64,000 nt of DNA, taken from positions 21,438,469 through 21,502,468 of the forward strand of contig NC_133538.1 in assembly GCF_048544455.1 (NCBI RefSeq), in the 5' to 3' direction. The position numbers were made by a program, and so were the translations under genes. This document shows positions 1 through 12,148 of this stretch, piece by piece. The number at the start of each line of letters is the position of its first letter. Position 1 is the first letter of the stretch. The stretch comes from Silene latifolia. Taxonomy: Eukaryota > Streptophyta > Magnoliopsida > Caryophyllales > Caryophyllaceae. The notes beneath the pieces are model-generated. The model was given only the letters and a program-made list of their open reading frames with translations, was not told the origin of the DNA and did not search any database.

Positions 1-1955
1 CAATAAATAAATTATAGTACCTGCATTTATTTTCTAAAAGCTATAGAAAATTCGACAATATCTCTTTATAAATTGAACAACCCAAATTTCATAACTTTAA
101 TATCAACATATCCAAATCCAATACAACCATTCAACGAATTGTATCCAGCAATAAAATCACATACATGAAAACCCTTAACTATTCGAGTATCTAAATCAGT
201 CGCTTACTACATCATATATATATTTTTTACAATATAAAGTCCAAAGCCTCCTGAAACTCGTTCATTTCTTCAAGTGTTATTCTTGAACCTGAACCTGAAA
301 CACACAGTAAACAAGAACAATATAATTATTAACTAAACTACGACTTAGAAAAACTTAGAAAGAGAAATAAACTAAAACTTAGAACAATTTAGAATGAGAA
401 ATGAAATTGAATACTTCTATATATAAGCCGTTGTCTTTACATAAAATAATCTACAACTTAGTACAATTTAGAATCAGAAATGACATTGAAATACCTTCTA
501 CAAGTTGTCTTCTGAGATTGAATATCGTACAATGACGTCCCACATCCATTTCATGACATAGTAAACAAATGAACTGGACAAAGGGAGTAACTAATTTTTA
601 AGCTCCACATACACTAGGAAGTGCATTAATTTATGTATGATGACATTGATGGTAAGACCAAAGGGGGAACCGAAATAGTCCTTGGAAACTTGTTTAAAAT
701 AGAAATCATTGAGAAAAGATGCTCGAAGAATACTTCAAATATCTATTGAAAATGATTTCGATCAAAATATACTAACCTTTTCAAAAGCTTGAACAACAAA
801 AGAAATTTTCACTTGAAAATAATTTGGGTAGAGACACGATCATTCGCAACCCTCCGAAGAGTCAAGTATATATCCATCATACGTTTCAGGAAGTAGAACA
901 ACAAAAATAGTTTGGACCTTGGAGAAAACTAATACAGGAAGCTAAATTATGTATCTTTATCCAATCTATATTAGCATCTATAAACTTGGAACAAGTAACT
1001 TTACGCCAAACATAATCCTTTGAAGAAGGCACAAATAACACAATCGTATAAGATTTAAACAAGGAATTCTATACTTGTATAATTAACAATAATAATTCAA
1101 GTGGATCTAACTCGCTCATAACTAGCCAAGAAGAGAACAGAGGAACAGACCAATATATAGCACTATCAAAGCAGCATATACCCAACCAATAGGATCACAA
1201 TCCCATAGTGTATTAAATTCAATTAATGCAAAATTAGATACCATAATGTTGTAGTTTACCAACATAGGAGCACACGGAAACTCCAAAATTTACCAACTAG
1301 ACAAAATAAGCATACAAATAAGCCAGACAATGCACACAATTGCATACTAAAGTTATGAATAGAAAAAATGAAGTATAAATTAGAAAAAAAAAAGTAGAGA
1401 ACCCACCTTAAAAAGACTGCTTAGATAAAGGTGAAAATTGGAATATGGCAAGCTATAACTAATGTTAGTGAATGCACACATCTGCAACAAATATAGGCGA
1501 CATTAATCAGTATAGTAGTAGAGCATGTAAGATGGGAAAAGTCCAAAGATTATGCGCAAACAAGGGGTATAGTTAGCTAATTCAATATAGAATCTAATTA
1601 AACAAAATAGACAGATGAAGGGACTCGTCTTATACTTATCACAAGAAATACCTAGTGGTTGTCGAAAATAATCGAATTAAGGAAGGAAAAACTAATTGAT
1701 TAAAACACCCCCAATCATAACTTATTAGTTATTTTAACAACTAAAATTTTACAAAATGTTAATCTAATTAACTGAATTAGCTTTAACACATAACTCTAAG
1801 ATGCTTCTCCTGCCAGTTCATGTTCTTTCCTATAACATAAGCAGATGCACATCCAAGCAATCACTCAAACCGCTTTCACAGATAAGAATTCCGCAAATTG
1901 CACAAAAATTAAAATATGATGACAACCTATGTAACTACATATAATCAAATACAGG
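1..1955. other. AT-rich flank without recognisable genes
   Basis: I see no coding region of useful length on either strand and no repeat array. The last five bases (1951-1955, ACAGG) are the left target-site duplication of the Tat element that follows. This flank is therefore continuous with the sequence resuming at 18913. If the CACTA-like terminus near 19433 is real, this stretch may be the interior of that DNA transposon, read on the minus strand. A short splice-like reading at 227-294 on the minus strand (acceptor CAG, 22 codons, stop) is too small to call. Confidence 0.5.
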
Positions 1956-2622
1956 TGTAACGACAAATTTTGTATTGCGATAACTGAAATACAAAACAAG
2001 GAAACAAAATGAGTTTTTATTAATATCAGAAAAGTTCGTGTACAATCTCTAATAATCCTCTGATTCTAACTAAACAAACAGGGTACGCGTGCACGATCCT
2101 CATAGGGGGTGCGCGTGCGTTTTGCAGGGGTGCGCGTGTAGAGGGCGTATGCACTCTACGCGCGACGTTGACTTGTATTCTTGAGAGGGTCGAACGACTT
2201 GAGTCTCTCTTGAATGTTTGAATGTTTGAATATTCGAGTTTGAATGTTTGAGTTTTCTTGCGCAGGCGGCACGAATTTGTTGTGCTTGTTGACTGCTTAC
2301 GTTGAATTTCACGAGATTTTCAGAGAGAATTCCAGAGCTTTTCTTTTCTTCGAGTTTTTCTATCTCCTCGAATGAAATGAACTTTGCCTCTATTTATAGA
2401 GAATAGTTGGGCTTTTTTGCGGGCTTTGGGCCATTAGTCCCGTTTTCGGCTTGTTTGCAAAGTTGGCCCAAATTGACTTTTGTTTCGACCTGAATAACTC
2501 AAAATGACCCAAATTTAATTTAAAAGGGATAAAAATAATTAAATTGAGTAATTTGTTTACTATTAACTCAAATTAATTAATTTCTGTATTTTCGACATTT
2601 AAATAAAATTTTAATGCCTACA
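1956..2622 (-). repeat. 3' LTR of the first Tat element
   Basis: This 667-bp copy starts TGTAACGA and ends GCCTACA, and matches 18218-18907 over its whole length. It has one fewer copy of a roughly 24-bp unit (TTTGAATGTTTGAATATTCG type) than the right LTR, which explains most of the length difference. A TATA-like CTATAAATAG lies on the minus strand near 2389-2398. Confidence 0.95.
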
Positions 2623-2634
2623 AATTGCCCCCTC
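2623..2634 (-). other. polypurine tract of the first Tat element
   Basis: On the minus strand GAGGGGGCAATT lies directly against the 3' LTR. This is the expected position and composition of a plus-strand primer for reverse transcription. Confidence 0.8.
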
Positions 2635-2798
2635 GAGACTTTGCCATGCCCACTTTCGAAGTGTTTCAGCGTGGCGGGGTCTCGACACATTCTTTTGATT
2701 GACTTGGAAGTCGACAGGCATCCATCATGTTGCATCGATAGCATTTTTTTGGCCATCCTGGCATTATCTAACTTGACGGATGGCTGGCGGCTCTTCTC

Positions 2799-2945
2799 GA
2801 TATTTTTATCACCCTGGTCATTTTGTAACCTTGACGGGTAACGTTTGAATTTTTATCACCCTAATCATTTTGTAACTTTAACGGAAATTTGAATTTTTAT
2901 CACCTTGGTCATTTGTAACCTTGACGGATGACACTTGAATTTAAA
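2799..2945. repeat. three-copy tandem repeat of about 45 bp
   Basis: Three diverged copies of a unit reading TTTTTATCACC-TGGTCATTTTGTAAC-TTGACGG start near 2803, 2852 and 2895. A looser fourth copy lies just upstream at about 2750-2790. They sit in the noncoding region next to the 3' LTR and encode nothing obvious. Confidence 0.75.
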
Positions 2946-3994
2946 AAAAAAGTCTCAATTTTTGCGGTTCTCATCTATCCATATTTGTGAATAATTTCTC
3001 ATGATTACGTACGCCATGACATCATATCTAAGAAGTTTACAACACACAATTGTTTTAATCGACCTTAGGCACTTGAAAGTATTCTCCTCAAGGCTATTTT
3101 ATTGGTCCTTTCAGAGGTTGGAGGCGGCAAGATTTCCTTGATGAGCAAGCATCTATTTTCCTGGAAGCTATAAATACTTGCCAAAGCTATCTTCATATAG
3201 AGAGCATCTACATTATCAGGTGCTCTTCAAATATTCATTATTAAGCACACATGAGCTTGAGTTTCAATTTATTTCGTTTATTTTGCTTCCTGCTTTGTTG
3301 TCACTAGCGACATCTTCGTATTCATCTGTTTTATACAATCTACGCATTGATGGTATGAATATTTTAGACATATGCTGCTCTTTGTTTGCTTGACTTAAAT
3401 TTTATGTATGATAAAGTCTATAATCTTAATTCTTAAAGCACATCGTCTTTTTTTTTTTTTTGTAGAGGCATCTTGTGAAACCAAGTTCATCCTACCCCAA
3501 ACTTGAGTGGGGTTTCTACTGGAGTTTGATGAGTATAAAAAATTGATTGGGAACGAGAATTGCAGGCAGCAACTTCAATTTTTAATGTCTTTGTGATCAA
3601 TCTAAGCATTCAAAATTCACGTATTGCTTGTACTCTGTACTTGGTTTGTATCTCACCTTCCTCTGCTTTCCTTCTTCTCAGTGCATCGAAGTGAATCATC
3701 CACGAGCAAAACTCCAACAAGAATCATGGTGGTTGTCATAGGCCCATCCACTACTCGGCCTATCATCATTCCTGACGTCACCGTGTTTGCTTATTGCGGC
3801 GGTCGATCAATTTGACAGCATCCAACAAATTTCGTTGTTGCATCGAGTTTGGGAGGATGGCCTGAGGAATATCCACTACTGCAATAGTGCAATGTCCTTT
3901 GAGGCTTTACAACTCTTGAGCATTTTTATGTTTGATCATTGTGTAGGACAAATTATTCATCAATGTTGAATCTTTATTGCTCTCGTGCTTCTCG
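2946..3994. other. noncoding 3' region of the first Tat element
   Basis: Short open frames occur here but none has a recognisable motif or composition. The stretch lies between the tandem repeat and the insertion at 4091 and looks like untranslated retrotransposon sequence. I see nothing else in it. Confidence 0.5.
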
Positions 3995-4025
3995 TCCTAA
4001 CAACAAGTTTTTTTGAAGTAATTTT

Positions 4026-4090
<65 letters not shown>
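3995..4090. repeat. left direct repeat plus (TA)n tract flanking an insertion
   Basis: A 36-bp stretch beginning TCCTAACAACAAGTTTTTTT, followed by a CA/TA microsatellite, occurs here and again at 8227-8326. The two copies bracket sequence 4091-8226. The left tract is mainly (TA)n. Confidence 0.85.
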
Positions 4091-4093
<3 letters not shown>

Positions 4094-5539
4094 CGGGATC
4101 CTATGACACCCCTAAATATTTGAGGATTGAGTAACGAATGAAATATCACACCATATACAAAACAATATCATGGGAAAATTAACAAACAAAACCACCTAAA
4201 ACTCCCAAAATCGATCAATAGTTTCTCTCTAAAAAATCCAAAATCAATCTAAAACATTTCAAACAAAAATATATCACAATCCTCTCAAAAATTTCACTGA
4301 AAATCTGCGAAAACCTAAAGATTCAAACTTGATTTCAACTGTATTTCAACATCCTAGATTTATTCATTCATTAGATTGAATACTCTCACTAGAATTCGCG
4401 CAAAAATCGTTGAGGTATGTTTTTTTCTCGTTTTTTTTCATTTTTGTGATTTTATTTCAACTTATGTAGTGTTAATTTGATTTTACATGTTATTTTTGTT
4501 CGAAATTATTGTATGTACGTTGAATTATATGAATTTAATAGGATTAAATCAAAAAAATTGAACTAATCGTCAAGTTATTTAGTGTACTTTCATGTTCTTG
4601 CTGTAACTTTCTAAATATCTTACTTATAAATGATTTTAAACGTTTTTCGTTCATAATTCGACACATTAAATCAATTATTATCATCAATTGAAGTTGTAGT
4701 CGTTTATAAGATGTCTTTTTTTTTTTAATCGCTAAAATTAGGGTTTAATATTGATCGATTGTGAAATTAGGTTTCAACATTGTTTAATTGTGAAAATTAG
4801 GGTTTCATATCGTTTTAATCACGAAAATTAGGGTTAACATTGTTTAATTGTGCAAAATTACAAAATTTCATATGATAGAATTGAAGTAATCGTTTGTGTT
4901 CGATAAAATGAGTAATGTTGAATTACATGTTGGCTATGATAATGAAAAACGTGTGATACTGTTGTTTGTATGATGTGATACTGAATGTGAAGATTACTAG
5001 TAATCTATTTTCATACATTTTGGCAGGTTGACTACATAATTAAGTTGTAAAATGTCATCAAGGCACTAAAATGCTACAAAGATGGTGTTTTTATTTGTAA
5101 AATGTCTACGATTTGTAGTAAAATAATATAAAATGTTGTTGCAAGTGCTGTAATATGGTGTGTTTTTTATATTATTGTACTACAAATTGTATTTTCTTTT
5201 GTCTAAAGATGATACTAAGATGATGTTTTGTACTTTGTTTTCTTTTTGTTTTGCAGATTTCTTCGCTTTTGGAGGTTACTTAGGAGTATGTGTGCATCTT
5301 TGGCAAGAAGTCTAATAGTGCATGATCAACTAAAAAAATCATGTTTTTTTATTCATTTCTCTTATAAAGACAATTTCTTTATTCTTAGATATCATTTCAG
5401 GCGATTAGAAATTTGTATTGTTTTTTCCATTTTTGAGTTGGAATGTAAAATATGGTAACAATTATAGTTGTATCAGGATTTGCCTCTTTTTTATGTTATT
5501 AAATAGAAAATATATGGTTTCTAAAGTATTTAATTTTTT

Positions 5540-6060
5540 TTTGTAAACAATATCACACGTTTGTTTTAATAATATCACACTATTAGTTTAACAATATCAC
5601 AGGATGTGATAAACAATACCACACAATTGGCTTAACAATATCAAAAGATGTGGTAAATAATATTACACTCTTTGGCTTAACAATATCACAAGATGTGGTA
5701 AACAATATCATAAAATAATATCACCCTTATTGTCTTTCAAAAAAATATCAAATGATATGGTAAATAATATCAAGTTATTGCGCTAATAATATCACACTAT
5801 GCTATTAACAATATCATATATCTATTTTTATTTGCTAGTTTCCAAACAATTATAAGAAACAATATATATCTTCATAAGTATCACGTCATATTGTTCTAGA
5901 AGCATTACCGAACAATATCAAACTTCACGCATAACAAGATTATCACACTTTAGCCAAAACTATATCGCATTCACAAGGAATCTTTTTGCTATTGAGAAAC
6001 AATATCACAAAGATATAAGATAAAATATCATTGCTGATTCTAAACAATATCAAAAAATTA
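5540..6060 (+). repeat. degenerate AACAATATCACA array
   Basis: The motif AACAATATCAC, often followed by a GATGTGGTAAAC-type linker, recurs more than a dozen times at irregular spacing. A second small cluster lies at 7285-7345 and related GTGATA words occur near 4950. There is no coding potential. The repeats belong to the unclassified insertion. Confidence 0.7.
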
Positions 6061-7284
6061 CAACCGCAATATTAATTTATAACGACTACGGAGATTACTA
6101 TCCTTCCAAAATTACATCAATCAAAGTGCATATTCAATTAAAGTTACACAACACGGTCTAAGTACCAGATTAGTTCCTTTCTCTTCCTCTACCTTTACCA
6201 ATTTCTTTTTATTATCCATTTTGACGTCTTTTTCCAAAGACAATCTTCAACTTCTTGCTTGACGTTTGTTCAACCTTATCTTGTTTTAAACACTAGTACA
6301 ACCGTTTCATACAACCATTTCATGACCATGACTTAATTTAATGCAACCACCGACTATCTACTCAACTTTCCAGAACTCAATTACATCCAACCATTAGAAC
6401 GACACCAATGAAGAATATCATGAGACTTCATATTCCCTTGGAAAGTAACATTGATTCTTAGCTTCATTTATGACTTGGTTTTATCCATTAGCTTCTCTGG
6501 ACGCATCATGAGACTTCATATCCCCTTCAAAGTGGATCTGCCATTCCTAATAAGCAAACATGTGAGAAATATACAAGGATCCAAAGTAAAGCTCATCAAG
6601 AGCAATGAACCATCTTGTCTTTGTGGCGTCTACTTCCACTTCATCGATGATCCATCTCAAAGAAAGAAAAGGTGTCCAACACATTTACTCCGCAGGATTC
6701 TTCACCTTTAAGCCGCTTAAACAACCTGGTTTACGCAACCAACAATCTAGTGGGACAAAGTTCAACCTATTGTAGCAATAGAAGAAAGTGGATTAATCAA
6801 AACTCGAATCCACTAATGAATTAAGAGCACTCACAGAAAATATGAGCAAGGCCACAACTGAAATTAGACAAATCCGATCTAGTTTTTTTCAATACCTGAT
6901 GAAAACTATGGAATCAGAAGAACCAACAACAATATCTTAAAATTTATGTTGTGCTTGCTGCTCAACAAGATGAAATGGTGATGGTCAAACAAAATACCGC
7001 AACTCAATAAACAAGCAGAATGTAAATCATAAACATATGATGACAACTCAACATCAAATCTATACCAAAACCAAACATACACCAAACTTGGAGACTCATT
7101 TGGCAGGTAAATTAAGCCTTAAGCCCAAAGTTTTTTAGGCCAATTTGGACCAAGTCATATCTCTATCCAATAGGCCGCTCAAAGCTAATCAACTTTCACG
7201 ATCTGACAAAAAATAGCACAAAAAAATACAATGTAAACAAACAAGTAGTAATTGATTTCTGACAATCAAAGTAACAGGGATGTA

Positions 7285-7345
7285 ATAAAACAATATCACA
7301 CAGTCTGCTAAACAATATCACATAGTCTGCTAAACAATATCACAC
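7285..7345 (+). repeat. small AACAATATCACA cluster
   Basis: Three tandem copies of a roughly 25-bp unit containing AACAATATCACA and AGTCTGCTA. It repeats the motif of the array at 5540-6060, about 1.2 kb away. Confidence 0.7.
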
Positions 7346-8226
7346 TGGATACTTTAGCAGCAAATACGTGATATTTATAAGATGTCAAACAATTTAGAAC
7401 CTAAATCGGCGAAATGTATACTACTACTAGCTAACAGTAAAGAGTAACAATGTAAAACAGATGTAAATCAATCTGACACAAATTTAACAAGATTTGAAAC
7501 AAGATACTACACATGTAAATTAGGTTTACATGACAACAAAACTCGAACAAAGTGAAATAATTTAAAATCGCAATCAAATAACAAGACTATGAATCAATCT
7601 CATCAAAAGTATAAATCGAGAACAAAAAAATCATAACAACAGGTGAGTTGAACAAAAAAATTATTGAATATATAACAAATTCGTAACTTGTTCGAATTAA
7701 ATTAACCTAGATGTATGAGAAAAAAGACAAATAAATCATATGAAGTCCTCACAAATTAAACCTAATTTAGGAAAAAGAGATACAAAGCATTGAAATCACG
7801 ATGAGTAGCTACAAAATCATAACAAACGCAGTAAGATGACTAGTAATTGCAAATATATGTAGCGAAACAACAATCACATGAAAATAAAACTGAAATTAAA
7901 AACTAAAGATAAAGTAGATGTACCTGACATCGCGATTTCGATTGAAATAGTATGATCGTTGATAAGAAATAGAAGAATGACAAATGATTGAGCTGAGATT
8001 GAATTCGAAACAAAATAATCACGAAAACAGGAAAATTAGGGATTGCGTTGAGATGATTGAAGGTAGAGAGAGAAAGGCTTTGGGTGAAAATGAATGAATT
8101 AGGTTTGTTTCGATGGAATAAGGAGTATATATACGAGTCCGCAAAATTACCATATTACCCTTACTTATCCGCACTAAATCATGGATGTTGGATTTATTAG
8201 ATCTGACAGCTAATATTAATCCTCAA

Positions 8227-8257
8227 TCCTAACAACAAGTTTTTTTGAAGTAATTTT

Positions 8258-8326
<69 letters not shown>
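8227..8326. repeat. right direct repeat plus (CA)n(TA)n tract
   Basis: This is the second copy of the 36-bp sequence at 3995, followed by (CA)n and then (TA)n. It closes the 4.1 kb insertion. Confidence 0.85.
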
Positions 8327-8330
<4 letters not shown>

Positions 8331-9680
8331 TGCTGCTTAAACTGGACTTTTAACCACAAAACTTGCATTATTGATCTCATATTTGAGTTCATTTTGATGT
8401 AGAGCTACGACCATTGCCTGAGTATTGAGCTTGCGACGATTAATTCAAACGAAGGTTTCAGTATCGTGATCGTGAATCTCTAATCTTTTTTTTTGAACAA
8501 AGTTAAGATCCGGGCTTCATTGATGTTTATGGATTGCAATTGCACACTTGGATTCGGAGCCGTGCAGGCTGCTCCAACTTCCTCACCACAAAATTTTTTA
8601 AAGAACAGGAGGATGGAATACATTCAAACTTCAAGAGCTACCGTCTTTTCCTTATATCGGTTCAAAGTTGATGATTATTTGCTCCTGTTTTTATTTATGA
8701 GCGAGAGGTGCCCGCTATGGTCAGGGACTCCTCCACTCGATCATTGTCATGCTTGAACAAATTCGATCATCGTCACGCTTGGACAATTTGACCTGGTGTT
8801 TGCTTGTCGCGGTAGTAGAATAATGTAACAATGTGCTAAATTTGTTTTACCTTAGATTTCATCAATTAGCTGATATGTGTTCATAAATTTGTTCATGGCT
8901 AACTTTGACTTTTTCTTTGTTAATTTGGTACAGGTCTAGGTGTATGTGGAAATCTTCTTCGTCACAAAAACTGACAGTTTTTTTTTTTTTTTTAAGGGAC
9001 CGGTAGTTTGAGGAGCACCTCGAATCTATGAAGATGCCTGGGATATGATGAGACCGTCGCAAAGAATGTTCAAGTTTTTCAAGTACTATCAACATTCATC
9101 GTACTTCTCAATGGCAGTAGAAAACTTATTAAGCTCCTTGCGCACTATTTGAAGTTTGTTGGAGCTTCTTGAAGATCTGAAGACCATTGGAATTTCTTTA
9201 AGACTGCACGACCATTCGAGCATCTCGGAAAATATCGAAATTTCTCAAAGACTATTTAAAGACCAATCAAGCTGCTCGTTGCTTTTGTAAATCTCAAAGC
9301 TCAAAGCTGTGTTGAACCTTTGACGAGGATTTGAAGACAATTAAAGATTTTCCGTGGAGGCTTACAAAGACCGAAGCCCCTTGAAGATCCTATGAAGACT
9401 CGAACACGCTGAAATTATTTATAGGAATAATGGAGCTTGAGGATTTGAAGCCTGAAGATACTCAAAAGTTATGAAGACCCGAAGCTTGTTAAGCCCTTTG
9501 AATAATAGTGTAGCTGCTTTTGACACTTTGGAGTGACGTTTGAACCGAACCGTCGAAGGTGGAGGCTTTATTATTCTAGCTAGGCCAGAGCATTCCAAGT
9601 CTATGTGTCCATGTGTTCCGGAATTTTAGGAAGCTCTTTCTTTTTTTTACCGCGTGTTGAACCTGACATTTCAATAGATG
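8327..9680. other. noncoding 3' region of the first Tat element
   Basis: The stretch is rich in GAAGA/TTGAAGA words without a fixed period (about 9050-9500) and has a poly(T) run at 8978-8993. No protein-like ORF is seen. Such degenerate purine-rich sequence between integrase and 3' LTR is common in Tat elements. Confidence 0.5.
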
Positions 9681-10215
9681 AAGATTTTTTTCGGATGAGT
9701 CATTTCAATTCTTACATGAGCTACCATGCAATGAACCCGCTGGGTCATTTCGGTTATCATGTGAGCCCATCATGCAGAGCACCGAGTTGTGAAGCGTTGA
9801 AGATTTTTGTGGAGAGCTAATTTCGATTCTCACGTGAGCTACCATGCAATGAACCCGATGGGTCATTTCGGTTAACATGTGAGCCCATGATGCAGTGCAC
9901 CGAATTGTCAAGCATTAAAGATTAATCTAGAGAGCTGATTTCAATTCTCACGTGAGCTACCATGCAATGAACCCGCTAGGTCATTTCGGTTAACATGTGA
10001 GGCCATGATGCTGAGCTTTCAAAGCATTGAAGCATTGAAGATTTCTGTGGAGACCCGATTTTGATTCTCACATGAGCTACCATGCAATGAACCCGCTGGG
10101 TCATTTCGGTTAACATGTGAGCGACCATGGAGTGAACCCATCAACCGTTGGAGATGACGACAAGCATGTTATTTCATATCTCATATGAACTACCACGCCA
10201 CGGGTTCATTTTGGT
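9681..10215. repeat. 118-120 bp tandem repeat array
   Basis: The phrase CCATGCAATGAACCCGC starts at 9723-9724, 9842, 9960 and 10080, giving periods of 118, 118 and 120 bp. Each unit also contains GGTCATTTCGGTTA and CATGTGAGC. A shorter diverged fifth copy follows to about 10215. Tandem arrays in the 3' untranslated region are a known feature of Tat/Ogre-type elements and can seed satellites. Confidence 0.92.
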
Positions 10216-10459
10216 TATCATATGAGTTATTATGGCTGCGAAGGTTTGGAGATTACTTGAAGGAGTATTATATTAATTGAAGATTCTTAAAAAGGATGGA
10301 AGATTCTTGAAGAGGATGCATCTTGAAGTGTGTAAATATTTGAAGACTGAAGATGATTCAAGCATTGATTCAAGCCTCTCAAAGAGAAATGCTTCACGAA
10401 GTGTATTGGAGTCTTTCAAAGATGATTCAAGAAGGCCTACATAGTAGTGTAATGGGAAA

Positions 10460-10790
10460 CGATGTTTGTTTGGAGGGGTGGCTGCACTCGAGCTGCCTAC
10501 GTACTTGCAAGGTGACAAGTATGACAACTCGCAAGATCAAGCCGATGTAGTTCAATTTTTTTTTTTTGGTTTTTTTTTTGGTTTTTTTTTTTTTTTTTTT
10601 TTTTTAGGTATGATACACATTTTTTTCGTGGCTGCACTCAGGCGACATGTTCACCCAAGTTTCCTACGTATTTGCAAAGTAGAAACAGTACTTCACAAGA
10701 TCAAGCCGACGTAGTTCATAGAGGCTTGCAGTTTAGACTCTTGCTTAGGAGCATGGCTTGCAGTTTACACTCTTGCTTAGGAGCATGGTG
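10460..10790. repeat. imperfect duplication downstream of integrase
   Basis: Two copies of a block reading GTGGCTGCACTC ... CTACGTA-TTGCAA ... CAAGATCAAGCCGA-GTAGTTCA start near 10480 and 10629. They are separated by a long poly(T) tract (10555-10603). A 41-bp duplication (GGCTTGCAGTTTA-ACTCTTG type) follows at 10722-10785. Related CCTACGTA motifs occur at the same place in the other two Tat elements. Confidence 0.75.
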
Positions 10791-10795
10791 TTGTT

Positions 10796-12148
10796 TCAAG
10801 AGTAGTAACGTTTGAGAAATTTCCCATTTATTGGGCCTATGAGCACACCGTCTTCATCCGCAATCTTGTATGCGCCATTCGTGTAAACTTCTTGTACCAC
10901 ATACGGGCCATCCCACTTAGAGGTGAATTTACCAACCGGCTTGTGAGAGGTGATAATTGGTCTTCGTATTGCAAGGACTAGGTCTCCTACTTGTAAAGAA
11001 CGAGGACGTGCTTTTTTGTTGAATGCTCGCGACAACCTTGCTTGATAACATTGGAGCTTCTGTTGGGCCTCTAATCTTTTTTCATCGAGTGCCTCCAACT
11101 CTGCTAAACGTAACTTGTCATTTTCATCTTCTGTAAGTTCCTCTTGAATAGCAATGCGTAAGGATCGGATCTGCATTTCTAATGGCACCACAACCTCTAC
11201 TCCATACACCAACGTATACGGGGTTGCTTGAGTAGGAGTTTTGTATGTGGTGCGATAGGCCCACAATGCCTCGCCAATTCTTTCATGCTAATCTTGCTTT
11301 GATTTTGCTACTACTTTTCTCAATAAGTTGCAAAGGGTTTTATTGAAGCCTTCAGCCAAACCATTTGCAGGAGCGTTGTACATCGATGACTTATACTGTC
11401 TGAATTTGAACTTCTCTCCTAAACTTGTCATTAGATGGTTATCGAACTGTTTCCCATTATCAGTTATGATACGTTGTGGTACATCATATCTATATATTAT
11501 TTGAGTTCGGATGAAATTCACAACATTTTCCTTCTTGACTTCCCGTAATGTGATGGCTTCTGTCCATTTTGAGAAATAGTCAGTACCAGCGAGAATATAC
11601 TTGTGTCCATTCGAGGCTTTCGGAGTTTGAAGTTCCACAATGTCGAGTCCCCAAGCTTCAAAGGGTCATGAAGATACAGCCGGGTGTAACAGCTCTGGCG
11701 GCTGGTGTATGAAGTTTGCGTAGAACTGAAAGGGTTGACACTTTTTCGCGAAGTCCATGCAGTCTTGAACAATGGTTGGCCAGTAATACCCCATTCTCTT
11801 TACACGATCATAAAGTTTAGGTCCAGATTGGTGAGCGCCACAAATGCCAGAGTGAGCTTCGTGCATTTCTTCAGTAGCTTCATATTTATTTAGACACCTC
11901 AACCAGTGTCCTAAGAAAGAGCGTCTGTAGAGGGTCCCTTTATAATGAAGGAATTTTGGAGCACGTCGGCATACCTCTACCTTGTGCCTGGGATCATCAG
12001 GTAATTTTTGGTGGTCAAAGAAATTGTTGATAGGCTGGCGCCAGTCATCTTCATCAGCCGTGTAGACGCAAATCATGTTTGTTGTATCTATATCTTCTAT
12101 TCTTTCAAGCAAATATATTGCCCAGCGATTGTAGATTGGCACTCGCAT
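10796..12148 (-). pseudogene. Tat integrase, broken (first Tat element)
   Basis: Three consecutive pieces make one integrase that would join retrotransposon cDNA to the chromosome. Piece 11666-12148 has the N-terminal zinc-binding region (HEAH, GICGAHQ, YYWP). The usual final Cys of its CxxC is Phe (KKCQPF), so zinc binding is doubtful. Piece 11288-11638 has the catalytic core: the downstream Asp of ITDNG and the Glu of LAEGFNKT are present, and the first Asp lies in the gap upstream of VELQTP. Piece 10796-11266 has the C-terminal SKWDGPYVV (GPY/F-type) motif and ends KRYYS. In-frame stops separate the pieces near 11640-11665 and 11267-11287. No chromodomain follows, consistent with Tat rather than a chromovirus. 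Confidence 0.9.

Larger units (their letters stand above)
4091..8226. mobile_element. unclassified 4.1 kb insertion inside the Tat element
   Basis: The segment is AT-rich, lacks a long ORF and is bracketed by copies of the same 36-bp sequence plus microsatellite. It is therefore probably inserted DNA with an unusually long duplicated target, or a product of recombination between two such sites. Its two ends carry a short inverted match (CTCAATCC type) but no convincing terminal inverted repeat, LTR, Helitron hairpin or poly(A) tail. Both ends look like outward-to-inward gene starts: a splice-donor-like GAG|GTATGT near 4411 on the plus strand and ATGTCAG|GTACAT near 7930 on the minus strand. 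The middle has a degenerate ATATCAC repeat. A MULE or a Helitron derivative are possible; the class is unresolved. Confidence 0.5.

Noticed and set aside
227..294. Possible 22-codon terminal exon on the minus strand (acceptor CAG, ending LDFIL-stop)
   Set aside because: Too short, with no recognised protein and no partner exon that I could support.
9681..10215. CRISPR-like repeat-spacer array
   Set aside because: The units are continuous tandem repeats with no unique spacers, in a plant retrotransposon.
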